Assembly (NCBI RefSeq): GCF_030219325.1
Contig: NZ_CP126625.1
Coordinates: 3,398,857 to 3,462,856, forward strand
Direction of reading: 5' to 3'
DNA from: Geothrix sp.
GTDB lineage: Bacteria > Acidobacteriota > Holophagae > Holophagales > Holophagaceae
Length of the DNA: 64,000 nucleotides
Below, one piece after another: positions 50,273-58,878 of the stretch; position 1 is the stretch's first letter, and each line of letters begins with the position of its first letter. Both the position numbers and the translations under genes were made by a program. A model generated the notes under the pieces. The model was not told where the DNA came from and ran no database searches. It worked only from the letters and a program-made list of their open reading frames with translations.

Positions 50273-50573
50273 GGGTCAACTCCGTGCCAAGGGTGATTCA
50301 GAATCAGACAGGGCGGATGGGATCATGAAAGGCTTCGAACGCAGAGTCTTCCACGCGGATCCGTGAGGGATGGGAAAGAAGCAAGAAGGGTTGGGTGGCG
50401 ATCATTTTCCGGCCCGCGTCAGCCCTTGTCCAGTACTCGTTGCCGCGCGGCCGGTGCACTGGAAGGTCCGTTCATCCAGGCAACTGCGCAGGGAAGACGA
50501 GGCCGGGCGATGGAGTGATCCGCTCGCCCGGCCTCCTTCCTGGCTCTGGCGGCGGAGCCGCCAGAGGATCATG
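50273..50573 (-). other. Gap between acs and the MHS carrier, with tandem hairpins
   Basis: 301 bases without a gene. On the minus strand after the carrier stop are hairpin CTCTGGCGGC-TCC-GCCGCCAGAG (50544-50566) and then GAGGCCGGGCGA/TCGCCCGGCCTC with a 13-base loop (50499-50535). Both could end the carrier transcript, though the T-run is poor. The rest, up to 50273, is presumably the acs promoter and leader; I see no clear core promoter or riboswitch. Confidence 0.5.
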
Positions 50574-52235
50574 TCAGTGCTGGTAGGTACTGATGTCCCG
50601 ATCCTTGGTTTCCTTCAGGAAGAGGAAGCCGATCACCACCGTCATGAGGGCCACGATGACGGGATACCAGAGCCCGTAGTAGATGTTGCCCTTGAGGGCC
50701 ACGATGGCCGTCGCGATGAGGGGCAGCATGCCTCCGAACCACCCGTTGCCGATGTGGTACGGGAGGGACATCGAGGTGTAGCGGATGTTGGTGGGGAAGA
50801 GCTCCACCAGGAAGGCCGCGATCGGTCCGTACACCATGGTCACGTAGATGAGGAACACGAAGAGGATCAGCAGCGTCATGGGGTAGTTGACCCGAGTCGG
50901 GTCGGCTTCCTTGGGGTACCCGAGCTCCGTCAGGGTCTTCTTGAGGGTCGCTTCCGAAGTCGCACTCCACCCCTCGACGCGGGTCGTGACGATCTGGCCG
51001 GTGGTGGGGTTCTTGCCCGTGAGGGTGGCGACCACCATTTTGCCGGCCTCCGGCGCGACCTTGGTGAAATTGAGGCCCTGCTTGCCGAAGAAGTCATTCA
51101 CCCGGTCCAGCTCTGAGAACTTGCTCCAGGGGCCGACGAAAAGGTTGAAGGTCTCGTTCTTGGGGTCTCCGGCAACGGTGATCTGGGTGCTGTACTGGAA
51201 TGTCTCCAGGGCGGGGTTCACGTAGTGGGTAAGCGCCTTGAACATGGGGAAGAAGGTGAGGGCGGCGATGAGGCAGCCCGCCAGGATGATCTTGAGGCGG
51301 CCGATCTTGTCCGACAGCCAGCCGAAGAAGATGAAGAAGGGCGTGCCCAGCAGGAGCGACGCGCCAATCAGCATGTAGGTGGTCTTGAAGTCCAGCTTCA
51401 AGGTGATCTGGAGGAAGAACAGCGCGTAGAACTGGCCGGTGTACCACACCACACCCTGGCCGGCCGTGGCACCGAGGAGGGCGAGCAGCGCGTACTTGTT
51501 GTTGGGGTACTTGAGGAAGCTGTCGGTGAGCGGGGCCTTGGAGCCCTTGCCCTCGGCCTTCATCTTGGTGAAGACGGGGGACTCGTGCAGCTTCAGGCGG
51601 ATCCATACGGACACGGCGAGGAGGAAGATGGACATCCAGAAGGGGATGCGCCAGCCCCAGGTGGCGAAGGCCTCCTTGGTCATGGCCGTGCGGCAGCCCA
51701 GGATGATCCCCAGGCAGAGGAAGAAGCCTACGGTGGCCGTGGTCTGGATCCAGCTGGTGTTGTAGCCCCGGCGATTGGGCGCGGAGTGCTCGGCGACGTA
51801 GGTGGCGGCACCGCCGTATTCACCACCAAGGGCCAGGCCCTGGAGGAGGCGCAGGGTCACCATGATGATGGGCGCCCACCAGCCGATGCTCGCAAAGGTC
51901 GGCAGGAGGCCGACGCCGAAGGTCGAGAGGCCCATGACCACGATGGTCACCAGGAAGGTGTACTTGCGGCCGATCAGGTCGCCGATGCGACCGAACACCA
52001 GGGCACCGAAAGGTCGGACCAGGAAGCCGGCCGCGTAGGCTGCGAAGGCCGACAGCAGGGCGGCCGTGTCATTCCCCTTGGGGAAGAACAGGGTCGCAAA
52101 GAAGGGCGCCAGCGTCGCGTACAGGTAGAAGTCGTACCATTCGAAAACGGTGCCGACCGACGACGCAACGATCACCATCCGTTCTTCCTTGGTGAGCGGG
52201 GTCTTTGCTGCGACTTGCTCGGTTGCAAGAGCCAT
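50574..52235 (-). CDS. MFS carrier of the metabolite:H+ symporter (MHS) type
   Basis: 553 residues from ATG 52233-52235 with AGGAGG eight bases upstream. Twelve membrane helices; MHS signatures GTVFEWYDFYLYATLAPFF, GRIGDLIGRKYTF (loop 2-3) and LQGLALGGEYGGAATYVAEH. An extra hydrophilic region of about 100 residues (around 350-450, with FSELDRVNDFFGKQ) lies between two late helices. MHS carriers take up organic acids, proline or betaine with protons. Placement next to acs suggests a short carboxylate such as acetate, an inference only. Confidence 0.88.
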   Translation of the reverse strand: MALATEQVAAKTPLTKEERMVIVASSVGTVFEWYDFYLYATLAPFFATLFFPKGNDTAALLSAFAAYAAGFLVRPFGALVFGRIGDLIGRKYTFLVTIVVMGLSTFGVGLLPTFASIGWWAPIIMVTLRLLQGLALGGEYGGAATYVAEHSAPNRRGYNTSWIQTTATVGFFLCLGIILGCRTAMTKEAFATWGWRIPFWMSIFLLAVSVWIRLKLHESPVFTKMKAEGKGSKAPLTDSFLKYPNNKYALLALLGATAGQGVVWYTGQFYALFFLQITLKLDFKTTYMLIGASLLLGTPFFIFFGWLSDKIGRLKIILAGCLIAALTFFPMFKALTHYVNPALETFQYSTQITVAGDPKNETFNLFVGPWSKFSELDRVNDFFGKQGLNFTKVAPEAGKMVVATLTGKNPTTGQIVTTRVEGWSATSEATLKKTLTELGYPKEADPTRVNYPMTLLILFVFLIYVTMVYGPIAAFLVELFPTNIRYTSMSLPYHIGNGWFGGMLPLIATAIVALKGNIYYGLWYPVIVALMTVVIGFLFLKETKDRDISTYQH

Positions 52236-52358
52236 ACGTGGTGCCTCCTGGAAAAGGGACTTGGAATGAGAGCTCAAAAGGGTGCATCCGGAGCTGACAC
52301 TCAAGGTGGCAACGATCCGAAACCCCCATGGTCGGGATGCGGATAGGAGAGCTTCGTT

Positions 52359-52505
52359 ATGAGAACCGAGATGGGCACGCCATCATTCGGGACGCTTGAT
52401 TTGGGTAGGCTGCCCTTAGCTAACGCTTTCCCCGAGGTAAGGTCAAGCGAGTTCCACCAGAAATCTCACAATCCCAGCGGTAGGAAAAGACGACCCAATT
52501 CCTGA
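52359..52505 (+). CDS. Candidate 48-residue small protein (or gene remnant)
   Basis: ATG 52359 with AGGAG nine bases upstream opens a 48-codon frame ending in TGA at 52503-52505, inside a strong hairpin with a T-run. The protein contains LDLGRLPLANAFPE, close to the DLG..PLAN.F block at the start of class C-methyltransferases, but the rest of that enzyme is missing. Either an expressed small gene with its own terminator or the fragment of a lost one. A chance frame cannot be excluded. Confidence 0.3.
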   Translation: MRTEMGTPSFGTLDLGRLPLANAFPEVRSSEFHQKSHNPSGRKRRPNS

Positions 52506-52536
52506 ATACAAATGATCTTGGGATCGTCTTTTTGTT
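52485..52536. terminator. Strong hairpin with T-run and no clear upstream gene
   Basis: AAAAGACGACCCAA (52485-52498) pairs with TTGGG-A-TCGTCTTTT (52518-52532) across a 19-base loop, followed by TTTTTGTTTT on the plus strand. The minus strand also ends in TTTT. It fits the end of a short plus-strand transcript starting near 52340, or a barrier between the divergent MHS carrier and phosphoesterase genes. Confidence 0.6.
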
Positions 52537-52727
52537 TTCAGCAGCACCTTCTCAATCTCATGGTCACGACAGTCATCAACCCTGATGGCATTTTTCCGGT
52601 GGTTCCGAGAGCTTCTCCCGTCTTGCTCGTCTCGGGTTCATCAACCGACGCCTGGGGCGGGAGTTCGAAGGGTCGCCACGGCCCCGGCCCCCTATCATGG
52701 TCTTGGTCCCCTCCCTCAGGACGGTCG

Positions 52728-53468
52728 ATGCGCATCTCACTCATGGCTGACATCCACGCCAACCGGCGTGCGCTGGACGCCTGCCTGGCCCATGCACACG
52801 CGCAGGGCGCGAACCGCTTCGTGTTCCTGGGAGACTATGTCGGCTACGGCCCGGAACCCCAGGACGTGCTGGAGCGAATCATGGAGGTGACGGCCCGCGG
52901 TGCCATCGCGGTGGCGGGCAACCACGATCAGGCCGTCGCGGAGACCCGCGAGTCCATGACCTCTGATGCAGAGATCGCCATGGCCTGGACGCGGGGGCAA
53001 CTGGGCCCCGCGGAGCGCGAGTTCCTGGCCAGCCTCCCCATGCGCTTCGAGGACGACACTCGGCTCTACGTCCACGCAAGCCCCCAGACCTACCCGGAAT
53101 GGATCTACGTGAACGACGGCCCTGCGGCCAAACGCGCGCTGGAGGCCAGCCGCGCCCAGATCGTGTTCTGCGGACATACGCACCTTCCGGCCCTCCATGG
53201 CATCACGGCCACTGGGCAGCTGGTGTCCTTCCAGCCCGTGCCGTCGGTGCCGGTGCCGCTCCCCCGCCACCGGCGATGGCTCACTGTGGTGGGAGCCGTG
53301 GGCCAGTCGCGGGACGGAGATCCCAGCGCCGCCTATGCCATCCTGGACACGGACCGCTCCGAGATCACCCACTTCCGCGTGCCTTACGATGTGGAGGCGA
53401 CGGCACTCGCCATCCTCCGCGCAGGTCTTCCCCCCTCGCTGGCGAGCCGACTGCAGAAAGGGCGCTGA
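52728..53468 (+). CDS. Calcineurin-like metallophosphoesterase
   Basis: 246 residues from ATG 52728 with AGGA upstream. All five metal motifs are seen: D-x-H in MADIHANRR (Asp8, His10), GDYVGYGPEP, GNHDQAV, the HASPQTYPEW His and GHTHLPAL. This is the short YfcE/DUF-type of phosphoesterase, cytoplasmic. It is followed three bases later by a kinase with a stress domain, so phosphatase and kinase may act on the same targets or signal. Substrate unknown. Confidence 0.88.
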   Translation: MRISLMADIHANRRALDACLAHAHAQGANRFVFLGDYVGYGPEPQDVLERIMEVTARGAIAVAGNHDQAVAETRESMTSDAEIAMAWTRGQLGPAEREFLASLPMRFEDDTRLYVHASPQTYPEWIYVNDGPAAKRALEASRAQIVFCGHTHLPALHGITATGQLVSFQPVPSVPVPLPRHRRWLTVVGAVGQSRDGDPSAAYAILDTDRSEITHFRVPYDVEATALAILRAGLPPSLASRLQKGR

Positions 53469-53471
53469 ACC

Positions 53472-54929
53472 ATGAACCGGCCGGGCATCGAAACCGGGGC
53501 CACGCTCGATGGGTACCTCATCGGCGAGCGACTCCATCGTGGCGTCATGGCCTCGATCTGGAGCGTGAGCCACCCCGACCACACCGGTCCCCTGGTCATG
53601 AAGGTGCCCTTGATGTCGGAGGGCATCGATCCCGCGGCCATCGTCGGCTTCGAAATGGAGGAGATGATTCTGCCGCGGCTGTCGGGCCCCCACGTCCCCC
53701 GCCACATCGCGCAGGGCGACTTCGGCATCCAGCCCTACCTCGTCATGGAGCGGATTCCCGGTCCCTCCCTCCTGCCCATGCTGCTCCAGCTGCCCCTGCC
53801 CTGGGCCACCGTCGCCTCGCTGGGGAGGAGCATCGCCACGGCCCTGGACGACATCCACCGGCAGCACGTGGTGCACCTCGACGTGAAGCCTTCCAACCTG
53901 CTGACCCGACCCACGGGCGAACTGGTGCTCGTCGATTTCGGCCTCTCCCACCACGACGAACTCCCGGACCTGATGGGCGAGGAATTCCGCCTGCCCTACG
54001 GCACCGCCCCCTACATGGCGCCGGAGCAGGTCCTGGGCCACCGGAAGGACCCCCGCAGCGACCAGTTCGCCCTGGGCGTCCTCATGTATTTCTTCCTCAC
54101 GGGCGTCCGCCCCTTCGGCGATCCCCAGCGCCTCTCGGGCCTCAAGCGGCGGCTCTGGCGGGATCCTGTGCCGCCCCGCCGGCTCCGCCCGGACTGCCCG
54201 CCCTGGTTGCAGGAGGTCATCCTCCGCTGCCTAGAGGTCCATCCTGCCTGGCGGTTCCCCACCGCCGGACACCTGAGCGTGGCCCTGCAGCACCCGGACC
54301 AGGTCAAGCTCACCACCCGCTCCGAGAAGCTGAAGCAGGATCCCTTCCTGACAGTCGTCCGGCGTCGCTTCGCCGATCATCAGCTCGCCATCCCCAAAGC
54401 CAAAGCCCCGGCCCGCCACGATGGGGATGCCCCGATCCTGGCCGTGGCCATCGATCTGTCGGCGGAGGCGGCCCCCATCGCCGAGACCCTCCGAACCATG
54501 GTCGCCCGCATGCTCACCACCCTGCCGGGGGCCCGGGTTGCCTGCATCAACGTGCTCAAGCAGGGACGCATCACCCTGGACCAGACCCTGGACGCCCAGG
54601 GACGCAACATCCACCACCAGCGACTGGTGGAACTGCGCAGCTGGGCCATCCCCCTGGACCTGGAGGAGGGCCGCATCACCTATCACGTCCTGGAATCACC
54701 GGACCCTGCCTCGGCCATCCTGCAGTACGCGAACGCGAACCACGTGGATCACCTCGTCATCGGCGCCAGGGCCAGCTCCCTGCGCCGGTCCCTCCTGGGC
54801 AGCGTCTCCAGCCAGGTGGCCGCCCAGGCGCCCTGTACCGTCACCGTGGTCCGGTCCCGCCGGTTGCGGAAGGCAGGGTTCATCGATGACGCGAGCGAGG
54901 AGTCGAGCGGTTCCTGGACCGTGGGGTGA
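53472..54929 (+). CDS. Ser/Thr protein kinase fused to a universal stress protein domain
   Basis: 485 residues. The kinase (about 14-275) has K44, HLDVKPSN in place of HRD (135-137), DFG at 155-157 and GTAPYMAPEQ; the Gly loop HRGVMASIW is degenerate. No membrane helix. A linker with KAKAPARHDGDAP leads to a UspA domain (about 320-468) with the nucleotide-binding end GARASSLRRSLLGSVS. Universal stress domains bind ATP or act as stress modules. The gene follows the phosphoesterase by three bases. It converges with rplQ and module C. Confidence 0.85.
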   Translation: MNRPGIETGATLDGYLIGERLHRGVMASIWSVSHPDHTGPLVMKVPLMSEGIDPAAIVGFEMEEMILPRLSGPHVPRHIAQGDFGIQPYLVMERIPGPSLLPMLLQLPLPWATVASLGRSIATALDDIHRQHVVHLDVKPSNLLTRPTGELVLVDFGLSHHDELPDLMGEEFRLPYGTAPYMAPEQVLGHRKDPRSDQFALGVLMYFFLTGVRPFGDPQRLSGLKRRLWRDPVPPRRLRPDCPPWLQEVILRCLEVHPAWRFPTAGHLSVALQHPDQVKLTTRSEKLKQDPFLTVVRRRFADHQLAIPKAKAPARHDGDAPILAVAIDLSAEAAPIAETLRTMVARMLTTLPGARVACINVLKQGRITLDQTLDAQGRNIHHQRLVELRSWAIPLDLEEGRITYHVLESPDPASAILQYANANHVDHLVIGARASSLRRSLLGSVSSQVAAQAPCTVTVVRSRRLRKAGFIDDASEESSGSWTVG

Positions 54930-54957
54930 GCCCCACGATGCCTCCGGTGTCAGCGGG

Positions 54958-55033
54958 AAAAGCACAGGCCCGGCTATGCCGGGCCTGTGCTTGGGGGGCT
55001 CCGGGGGTGTTCGCGCAGCGAGAAACCCCCGGA
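54958..55033 (-). terminator. Two-hairpin 3' module C, downstream of rplQ
   Basis: On the minus strand: hairpin 1 (55000-55033) pairs TCCGGGGGTT with its complement around CGCTGCGCGAACA, then a C-rich linker and hairpin 2 (54962-54990), a 13-pair stem with loop ATA and TTTT after it. It ends the long ribosomal operon. Confidence 0.8.
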
Positions 55034-55044
55034 CAACATTGATC

Positions 55045-55437
55045 CTACTCGGCGTCCTCGGCCTTCGGTTCGGGGAGGGTGTAGTCCACGAACTCGATGA
55101 GGGCCATGTCAGCCGCGTCGCCGAGGCGATGGCCAACCTTGAGGATGCGGGTGTAGCCGCCGGGACGGCTCTCGAAACGCTTGCGGAAGTCGGCGCCGAA
55201 GAGCTTCTGCACGGCGTCCTTGCTTCCGAGGCGGGCCATCGCCAGACGGCGGTTGGCCACGGTGTCTTCCTTGGCGAGGGTGATGAAGGGCTCCACATAC
55301 GTGCGGAGTTCCTTCGCCTTCACCAGGGTCGTCTCGATGCGCTCGCTCTCAATGAGGGCGGTCGCGAGGTTCTTCATGAGGGCCTTGCGCTGGTTGGTGG
55401 TGCGGCCCAGGCGCTTGCCGGAAACGTTGTGACGCAT
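55045..55437 (-). CDS. rplQ: 50S ribosomal protein L17
   Basis: 130 residues. bL17 lines the polypeptide exit side of the large subunit. Family start [20 protein letters not shown] and the [20 protein letters not shown] helix are clear, with [19 protein letters not shown] near the end. It follows rpoA by nine bases and is the last gene of the operon, ahead of module C, as in most bacteria. Confidence 0.97.
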   Translation of the reverse strand: MRHNVSGKRLGRTTNQRKALMKNLATALIESERIETTLVKAKELRTYVEPFITLAKEDTVANRRLAMARLGSKDAVQKLFGADFRKRFESRPGGYTRILKVGHRLGDAADMALIEFVDYTLPEPKAEDAE

Positions 55438-55446
55438 GGGGGCTCC

Positions 55447-56418
55447 TTACACTTCCTGCTCGAGCCGCATGCCGAGGGAGAGGCCGATACGAGCGAGCTC
55501 GTCCTTGATCTCCTGGAGCGACTTCTTGCCGAAGTTCTTGGTTTTCATCAGCTCGGCCTCGGTCCGCTGGACCAGCTCGCCGATGGTGGTGATGTTGGCG
55601 TTGCGGAGGCAGTTGTTGGCCCGCACGGAGAGTTCCAGTTCCTCGACGGACTTGCCCAGCCAGGTGTTGGCAGCTTCGCTGCCGAGCGTGGCGGTGCCCA
55701 TCTCCATCTCGGTGAAGTCCTCGTCCTGACGGGCGAACACCAGAAAGTGGTCGCGCAGGATGAGGGCCGCGTCAGAGACGGCTTCCTTCGGATTGACGGC
55801 GCCGTTGGTCCAAACCTGGAGGGTGAGCTTCTCGTAGTCCGTGCTCTGGCCCACGCGGGCGGGTTCGACGATGTAGTTCACCCGGAGGATGGGGCTGTGG
55901 TTGGAGTCCATGGGAATGAAGCCCAGGCCCAAGGTCTCGCTGTGGTTGCGGTCGGCGGTGACGAAGCCGCGGCCGAGGCAGACCACCATCTCGATCTCCA
56001 GTTCGCCTTCCTCGCCCAGGGTGGCGATGTGGATGTTGGGATCCACGACCTCCACGTTCTGGTTGCAGCGGATGGCGGCGGAGGTCACGGTGCCCTCGCC
56101 CTTGGCGGAGATGGTCACCGTCTGGGGCTCGCTGCTGTGCAGCTTGAAGGGCACTTCCTTGAGGTTCAGGAGGACGTGGGTGATGTCCTCCCAGACCCCG
56201 GGAAGGGTGGTGAATTCATGCATGACGCCCTTGATGCGGACGTTGGTGACGGCAGCGCCCTGGATGCTGCTGAGCAGCACCCGGCGGACGCTGTGCCCGA
56301 CGGTCGTGGCGAAGCCGCGCTCGAAGGGATAGGCCACGAACTCCCCGTAGGAGTCGGTGAGGGACCCGGGGGTCACCTCGGCGAAACGCGGCCTCTGGAA
56401 ATCGCTGAGATTCAGCAT
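55447..56418 (-). CDS. rpoA: RNA polymerase alpha subunit
   Basis: 323 residues. The N-terminal domain (about 1-230) for assembly has [29 protein letters not shown]; the C-terminal domain (about 245-315) for UP-element and activator contact has [22 protein letters not shown] and the [17 protein letters not shown] end. Both needed parts are complete. In the usual alpha operon place, between rpsD and rplQ. Confidence 0.98.
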   Translation of the reverse strand: MLNLSDFQRPRFAEVTPGSLTDSYGEFVAYPFERGFATTVGHSVRRVLLSSIQGAAVTNVRIKGVMHEFTTLPGVWEDITHVLLNLKEVPFKLHSSEPQTVTISAKGEGTVTSAAIRCNQNVEVVDPNIHIATLGEEGELEIEMVVCLGRGFVTADRNHSETLGLGFIPMDSNHSPILRVNYIVEPARVGQSTDYEKLTLQVWTNGAVNPKEAVSDAALILRDHFLVFARQDEDFTEMEMGTATLGSEAANTWLGKSVEELELSVRANNCLRNANITTIGELVQRTEAELMKTKNFGKKSLQEIKDELARIGLSLGMRLEQEV

Positions 56419-56427
56419 CCGTCCCCC

Positions 56428-57060
56428 TTACTTGGAATACAGCTCAACGATCAGCTGCTCGTTGATGTCGAGGGTGATGTCCTCGCGGGTCGGCGCGGCA
56501 AGCACCTGACCCTTGAAGGCGGCGGCGTCCAGGGTGAGCCACTTGGGGATGCCACGGCCGGCCGAGGTCTCGACGGAGGACTTGACGCCGTCGTTCTCCT
56601 TGGCACGCGTGCCCAGTTCCACCGCCTGGCCAGGCTTGACCTGGTAGGAGGGGATGTCCACCCGCTTGCCGTTGACCAGCACGTGACCGTGCATGACCAT
56701 CTGGCGCGCGGCGGACCGGCTGGACGCGAAGCCCAGGCGGTAGATCACGTTGTCCAGGCGGCACTCGAGGAAACCGAGCAGGTTGTGGCCGGTGACGCCC
56801 TTCTTGGCGTCGGCCTTCTCGAAGTAGTGGCGGAACTGCTTCTCGAGCACACCGTAGATGCGCTTGACCTTCTGCTTCTCGCGAAGCTGGAGGGCGTAGC
56901 CGGTGGGCTTCTTGATCTTTCCCGCGCCGTGCTGGCCGGGGATCTTGCCCTTGCGGGTCTCGAACGAGCACTTCTCCTTGAAGCAGCGCTCGCCCTTGAG
57001 GTAAAGCTTCATGCCCTCGCGGCGGCAGAGGCGGCAAACGGCGTCTGTGTAACGTGCCAT
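56428..57060 (-). CDS. rpsD: 30S ribosomal protein S4
   Basis: 210 residues. uS4 starts small-subunit assembly and binds 16S rRNA; in some bacteria it also represses its own operon. It carries CRLCRREGMKLYLKGERCF and a Cys in KCSF near the N-terminus, a likely zinc site (four Cys), and the S4 RNA-binding fold (LDNVIYRLGFASSRSAARQM). Start MARYTDAVCR with GGAGG ahead. Confidence 0.97.
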   Translation of the reverse strand: MARYTDAVCRLCRREGMKLYLKGERCFKEKCSFETRKGKIPGQHGAGKIKKPTGYALQLREKQKVKRIYGVLEKQFRHYFEKADAKKGVTGHNLLGFLECRLDNVIYRLGFASSRSAARQMVMHGHVLVNGKRVDIPSYQVKPGQAVELGTRAKENDGVKSSVETSAGRGIPKWLTLDAAAFKGQVLAAPTREDITLDINEQLIVELYSK

Positions 57061-57075
57061 GTCTCTCCTCCTCTC

Positions 57076-57483
57076 TTAAACCCGGCGCCGCTTGGGCGGC
57101 CGGCAGCCGTTGTGGGGGATGGGGGTGACGTCGCGGATGCTGGTCACCTGGATGCCGGCGGCGTTGAGGGCGCGGATGGCGCTCTCACGACCGGCCCCGG
57201 GGCCCTTGACGCGAACGTCCACGGAACGAACGCCCTGCTCCTTGGCGGCTTCGGCAGCAACGCCGGCGGCCACCTGAGCGGCGAACGGCGTGCCCTTGCG
57301 GGTGCCACGGAAGTTCTGGTTGCCGCTGGAGGCCCAGCAGAGCATGTTCCCCATCGGATCAGAGATGGAGATGATCGTGTTGTTGAAGGACGCCTGGACG
57401 TGAGCCACGCCGTGGGGGACGTTCTTCTTTTCCTTCTTCTTGACCACCTTTTTACCGGCGGTCCGGGTCTGAGTCTTGGCCAT
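57076..57483 (-). CDS. rpsK: 30S ribosomal protein S11
   Basis: 135 residues. uS11 sits at the platform near the anticodon of E-site tRNA. After a basic start ([19 protein letters not shown]) come [18 protein letters not shown] and the conserved end [20 protein letters not shown]. Lies between rpsM and rpsD with 12-15 base gaps. Confidence 0.97.
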   Translation of the reverse strand: MAKTQTRTAGKKVVKKKEKKNVPHGVAHVQASFNNTIISISDPMGNMLCWASSGNQNFRGTRKGTPFAAQVAAGVAAEAAKEQGVRSVDVRVKGPGAGRESAIRALNAAGIQVTSIRDVTPIPHNGCRPPKRRRV

Positions 57484-57495
57484 GTGCTCCTCGCC

Positions 57496-57864
57496 TTACT
57501 TCTTCTTGCCGGCTACGGTGCGTCGCTTGCCCTTGCGGGTGCGGGCGTTGGTGTGCGTGCGCTGGCCACGGACGGGGAGACCCTTCCGGTGGCGCAGGCC
57601 GCGGTAGCAGCCGATATCCATAAGCCGCTTGATGTCCAGAGAGATGTTCTTACGGAGGTCACCCTCAACCGTCTCTTCGGAGGTGATCACGCGGCGGATG
57701 CGGCCGACCTCGTCTTCGGTCAGATCGCGCACCTTGGTGCCGAAATCGACCTTCGCGCGGGTCAGGATGCTGTGCGCCTTGGCGCGCCCGATGCCGAAAA
57801 TGTAGGTGAGCGCGATCTCGATGCGCTTGCCGATGGGCAGATCAATGCCTGAGATGCGTGCCAT
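57496..57864 (-). CDS. rpsM: 30S ribosomal protein S13
   Basis: 122 residues. uS13 bridges the head of the 30S subunit to the 50S subunit and touches P-site tRNA. Start [20 protein letters not shown], helix-turn [11 protein letters not shown] and the basic tail with [19 protein letters not shown]. Complete and in normal order after rpmJ. Confidence 0.97.
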   Translation of the reverse strand: MARISGIDLPIGKRIEIALTYIFGIGRAKAHSILTRAKVDFGTKVRDLTEDEVGRIRRVITSEETVEGDLRKNISLDIKRLMDIGCYRGLRHRKGLPVRGQRTHTNARTRKGKRRTVAGKKK

Positions 57865-57873
57865 CGTTTCTCC

Positions 57874-57990
57874 TTAACCCTGACGCTGCTTGTGCTTGGG
57901 GTTCTTCTTGCAGATGATCCGGTTGATGCCTTCGCGCCGGACCACTTTGCAGTGCTCGCACAGCTTCTTGATGGAGGGCCGTACTTTCAT
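57874..57990 (-). CDS. rpmJ: 50S ribosomal protein L36
   Basis: 38 residues, short enough to be missed by length filters: starts [15 protein letters not shown] and ends NPKHKQRQG. Zinc ligands Cys11 and Cys14 with a later Cys and His in IICKKNPKH mark the C+ form that needs zinc. It lies between infA and rpsM. Confidence 0.95.
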   Translation of the reverse strand: MKVRPSIKKLCEHCKVVRREGINRIICKKNPKHKQRQG

Positions 57991-58003
57991 GGTGTCCTCT
58001 CGT

Positions 58004-58222
58004 TTACTTGAATCGGTAGATGATGCGGCCACGGGTGAGGTCGTAAGGGGTCACCTCGACGAGAACCCGGTCACCGGGAAGGATGCGGATGAAGTTCTTG
58101 CGCATCTTTCCGCTGATGTGCGCCAGCACCTGGTGTTTGTTCTCCAGTTCGACCCGGAAGACTGCGTTGGGCAAGGCCTCGACCACTGTGGCTTCCAGCT
58201 CAATGGCTTCTTCTTTGCTCAA
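58004..58222 (-). CDS. infA: Translation initiation factor IF-1
   Basis: 72 residues: an OB-fold (S1-like) that blocks the A site during initiation. Clear [39 protein letters not shown] and the RGRIIYRFK end. It overlaps the adk stop by four bases. The map gene, often between adk and infA, is absent here. Confidence 0.97.
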   Translation of the reverse strand: MSKEEAIELEATVVEALPNAVFRVELENKHQVLAHISGKMRKNFIRILPGDRVLVEVTPYDLTRGRIIYRFK

Positions 58223-58878
58223 GCGTGTTCTCCGAAGACGTGACGCAGCGATTCAAACACCAGCTCCGGTGGGCGATTGCCATCCACGCTCCGGAAGTTC
58301 GGCCGATGCTTGTAGAAGCCCAGGAGGGGCTGGAAGGTCGAGTTGAACTCGCCCATCCGGCTCTGGAAGGCCTCAGAGGTGTCGTCAGAGCGGTGCTTCA
58401 GGGGACTTCCGCACACATCGCAGACACCGGCTTGCTTGGGGGGCTTGGATTCCAGGTGGTAGATGGCGCCGCAGGCATTGCTGCTGCAGACGCGTCGGCC
58501 CACCACGCGGGCTTCCAGCACCTCCTGGGGGACATCGACCAGAACCACGTGCCCGACCTTCATGCCCTTGGAGGAGAGGAAGTCTTCCAGGGCTTGAGCT
58601 TGCTGAAGGGTGCGTGGGTAGCCGTCGAACAGCACGTCAGAGGTCTCGTCCAGCAGCCGCGCAAAGACAAGTCCGTTGACGGTGTCGTCGTCCACCAGTT
58701 TTCCCTCGGCCATGATGGCTTTCGCCCTCAGGCCGATCTCCGTCCCTTTCGAGACGGCATCTCTCAGAATGTCACCGGTTGACAGGTGAGTCAAAGAGAA
58801 TGTTTCCACCAGGCGCTTGGCCTGGGTGCCCTTCCCGGAGCCCGGGGCCCCGAGGAGGATGTGGGCCGTCAGGGTCAT
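58219..58878 (-). CDS. adk: Adenylate kinase
   Basis: 219 residues of the long-lid type. P-loop [14 protein letters not shown] at the N-terminus, AMP site [26 protein letters not shown], and a lid with C-x4-C and C-x2-C (CSSNAC and CDVC) that probably binds zinc. It balances AMP, ADP and ATP. Overlaps secY by four bases. Confidence 0.96.
   Translation of the reverse strand: MTLTAHILLGAPGSGKGTQAKRLVETFSLTHLSTGDILRDAVSKGTEIGLRAKAIMAEGKLVDDDTVNGLVFARLLDETSDVLFDGYPRTLQQAQALEDFLSSKGMKVGHVVLVDVPQEVLEARVVGRRVCSSNACGAIYHLESKPPKQAGVCDVCGSPLKHRSDDTSEAFQSRMGEFNSTFQPLLGFYKHRPNFRSVDGNRPPELVFESLRHVFGEHA

Noticed and set aside
54421-57852. Plus-strand frame of 1143 codons
   Set aside because: Antisense to rplQ, rpoA, rpsD, rpsK and rpsM, all clearly coding on the minus strand.
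58219-58222. Methionine aminopeptidase gene between adk and infA
   Set aside because: adk and infA overlap by four bases, so map is not here; it must lie elsewhere.
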